Source: Sedimentisphaerales bacterium (lineage in GTDB: Bacteria; Planctomycetota; Phycisphaerae; Sedimentisphaerales; Anaerobacaceae). Taken from it: 54,248 nt of DNA. Positions within the stretch are counted from its first letter, which is position 1; each line of letters opens with the position of its first letter. Location of the stretch: NCBI GenBank assembly GCA_016933295.1, contig JAFGBG010000260.1, positions 1 through 54,248 on the forward strand, given 5' to 3'. Of this stretch, positions 52,932 to 54,248 are shown one piece after another. A program made the position numbers and the translations under genes. The notes under the pieces are model-generated. The model was not told the DNA's origin, did no database searches, and saw nothing but the letters and a program-made list of their open reading frames with translations.

Positions 52932-54248
52932 TTACTCATATCTCAGCGCCTCCATCGGATCGATCTTGGTCGCTCTGCGGGCAGGTATATAGCAGGCTAG
53001 CAAGGTGACAACCACCAACAACAACGGAACCACGGCAAAGGTCACCGGATCAAGGGGTTTCACCCGGTAAAGCAAGAACTCTATAACCCGGGTAACTGCC
53101 AATGCCCCCAAGATACCGATGGCAATACCTATACCGGCCAGCAGGCACCCTTTCTTAAGAATCAAACCAAGTACATTGCCGCGTTGAGCGCCCAGAGCGA
53201 TGCGGATACCGATCTCCTGCTGACGCAAATTCACTGCATAAGCCATCACGCCATACACACCCAGCGAGGCCAGTAACAAAGCTGTCACGGAGAAAAATCC
53301 GTTGAGCATCAGTGAAAACCGCTCACGCCAAATTGTATCATCAATGCGTCTCTGCAAGGTCCGTACATCTAGAATCGAAACCGTTTTGTCCAGGTTTGCT
53401 ACAAGTTCTCTGATGGCTCTGACCTGACTCAGAGGTTCAACATCAGTTCTTACTGTAAATATCGCCGCCCAGGGTGGAAACTGTGCATGCAGGATCGATA
53501 TTTCCGGCTCAATGTCTTCCTGAATCGTCTGCTGCTTGGAATCGGCAATAATTCCGACAATTTCACAATAAGAGGGACTATCATCTATCCCTACATCGGG
53601 AGCAATGCGTGTTCCCAACGGGTTCTGGTCAGGCCAGAATCGGCGCGCCATGGTTTCATTAATAACAGCCTTACCCTCTGCTAGCTGAACATCACGCTCA
53701 TTAAATAAACGTCCCTTCACAAGTTTGATACCGACAGACTTGAAATAATCTGAAGACACCAACTTAGCAAGCGCAACAGTAGGTACATCTGGTTGAGTTT
53801 GCAGGCCGTCTTTTATGGAAAATTCACAAGGCCACCTTGATGTAGTAAAGGACAAAAGACTGGTTGATCCGACTGTACGCACTCCCGGGAGAGCTTGCAG
53901 TTCAGATTCCATACGATTTAGGAACTCACTGCGTGCTCGATTCTCCTGGAACTGCTCACGCGGAAACCAAACTTGAAAGGTCAGAACGTTCTCCGGCTTC
54001 ATACCAAGATCGGTTCGCATCAATGAAACAAAACTTCGCCCAAGTAAACCCGCTCCCACCAATAGCACCAGGGCCATGGCAATCTGGATCACTACCAGGG
54101 CATCCTGAAGGACTCGATAACGGGAACTCGTGGATCGTCCCGCACTGTTCTGAAGTACAGGCAGGACTTCGCAACCCAGCAAGCGAATCGCCGGCGCCAA
54201 ACTAAACAGCACGCAGGACAGCAAACAGGCCAAAGCCGTAAAAGCCAG
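52932..54248 (-). CDS. ADOP-type MacB/FtsX permease 9 (C-terminal part, cut by window)
   Basis: The C-terminal 438 residues of a ninth duplicated permease; the frame stays open through the window edge (LAFTALACLLSC), so an internal TTG at 54233 is not the start. What remains is helix 4 of the first unit, helix 5 (VVIQIAMALVLLVGAGLLGR), the second periplasmic domain (SSDYFKSVGIKLVKGRLFNE) and helices 6-8, ending KIDPMEALRYE. The array therefore continues upstream of this window, and the operon promoter is not in view. Confidence 0.92.
   Translation of the reverse strand: MAFTALACLLSCVLFSLAPAIRLLGCEVLPVLQNSAGRSTSSRYRVLQDALVVIQIAMALVLLVGAGLLGRSFVSLMRTDLGMKPENVLTFQVWFPREQFQENRARSEFLNRMESELQALPGVRTVGSTSLLSFTTSRWPCEFSIKDGLQTQPDVPTVALAKLVSSDYFKSVGIKLVKGRLFNERDVQLAEGKAVINETMARRFWPDQNPLGTRIAPDVGIDDSPSYCEIVGIIADSKQQTIQEDIEPEISILHAQFPPWAAIFTVRTDVEPLSQVRAIRELVANLDKTVSILDVRTLQRRIDDTIWRERFSLMLNGFFSVTALLLASLGVYGVMAYAVNLRQQEIGIRIALGAQRGNVLGLILKKGCLLAGIGIAIGILGALAVTRVIEFLLYRVKPLDPVTFAVVPLLLVVVTLLACYIPARRATKIDPMEALRYE

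Noticed and set aside
54233-54248. Internal TTG at 54233 as the start of permease 9
   Set aside because: The frame continues without stop to the window edge and the protein lacks the whole first unit, so the gene is cut by the window, not short.

Overview
The window looks like a chromosomal segment of a Planctomycetota bacterium, most likely of the Phycisphaerae/Sedimentisphaerales type. This is an inference from gene style: several ECF sigma factors, each followed by a membrane protein carrying a WRIIM-type motif before its membrane segment, a divergent FliM, and large MacB-like orphan permeases. No rRNA, tRNA or other phylogenetic marker is present to confirm it. Nearly all genes lie on the minus strand, so operons read from high to low coordinates.

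Region 1 (1-11160) is a flagellar locus. In transcription order it holds a sigma-54 activator (9637-11079), an intergenic region with a very good -24/-12 sigma-54 promoter (9458-9473) and an upstream inverted repeat placed like an enhancer (9570-9594), two TPR proteins, a second sigma-54 activator, then fliL, fliM, fliN, flhA and the start of a small membrane protein cut by the window edge. One sigma-54 promoter probably drives the whole set.

Region 2 (11161-14688) holds unrelated single genes: a GNAT acetyltransferase with a TTG start, an M16 peptidase homologue that has lost its HxxEH zinc site, and a SAM-dependent methyltransferase.

Region 3 (14794-23410) is a tandem array of four cassettes. 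Each is an ECF sigma factor overlapping or abutting a single-pass membrane protein, and each ends in its own terminator (that of the third is shared with rhaM). L-rhamnose mutarotase (rhaM) sits between two cassettes on the other strand. In all four membrane proteins a GGAG-N7-ATG is embedded in frame exactly where a complete Sec signal peptide would begin. This suggests internal translation initiation giving a secreted form besides the membrane-anchored form, and is the most novel-looking signal in the window.

Region 4 (23585-28811) holds a HAD phosphatase/mutase, a DUF434 protein, a ribonuclease Z-like metallo-beta-lactamase fold protein, and an operon of a PadR repressor with two membrane proteins bearing the permease-prefix (HAAS) domain. 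An inverted repeat in front of padR is a likely operator.

Region 5 (28812-54248, running off the edge) is a probable single operon of more than 25 kb. It has nine MacB/FtsX-type permeases of the ADOP (duplicated orphan permease) class, the last truncated by the window, with only two ABC ATPases, one S41 peptidase and, at the 3' end, a TolC-family outer-membrane lipoprotein. No membrane-fusion adaptor is seen. The permeases fall into subfamilies and share near-identical 3' ends, so the array probably grew by duplication. The PadR/HAAS operon next door resembles regulators that accompany ADOP permeases elsewhere.
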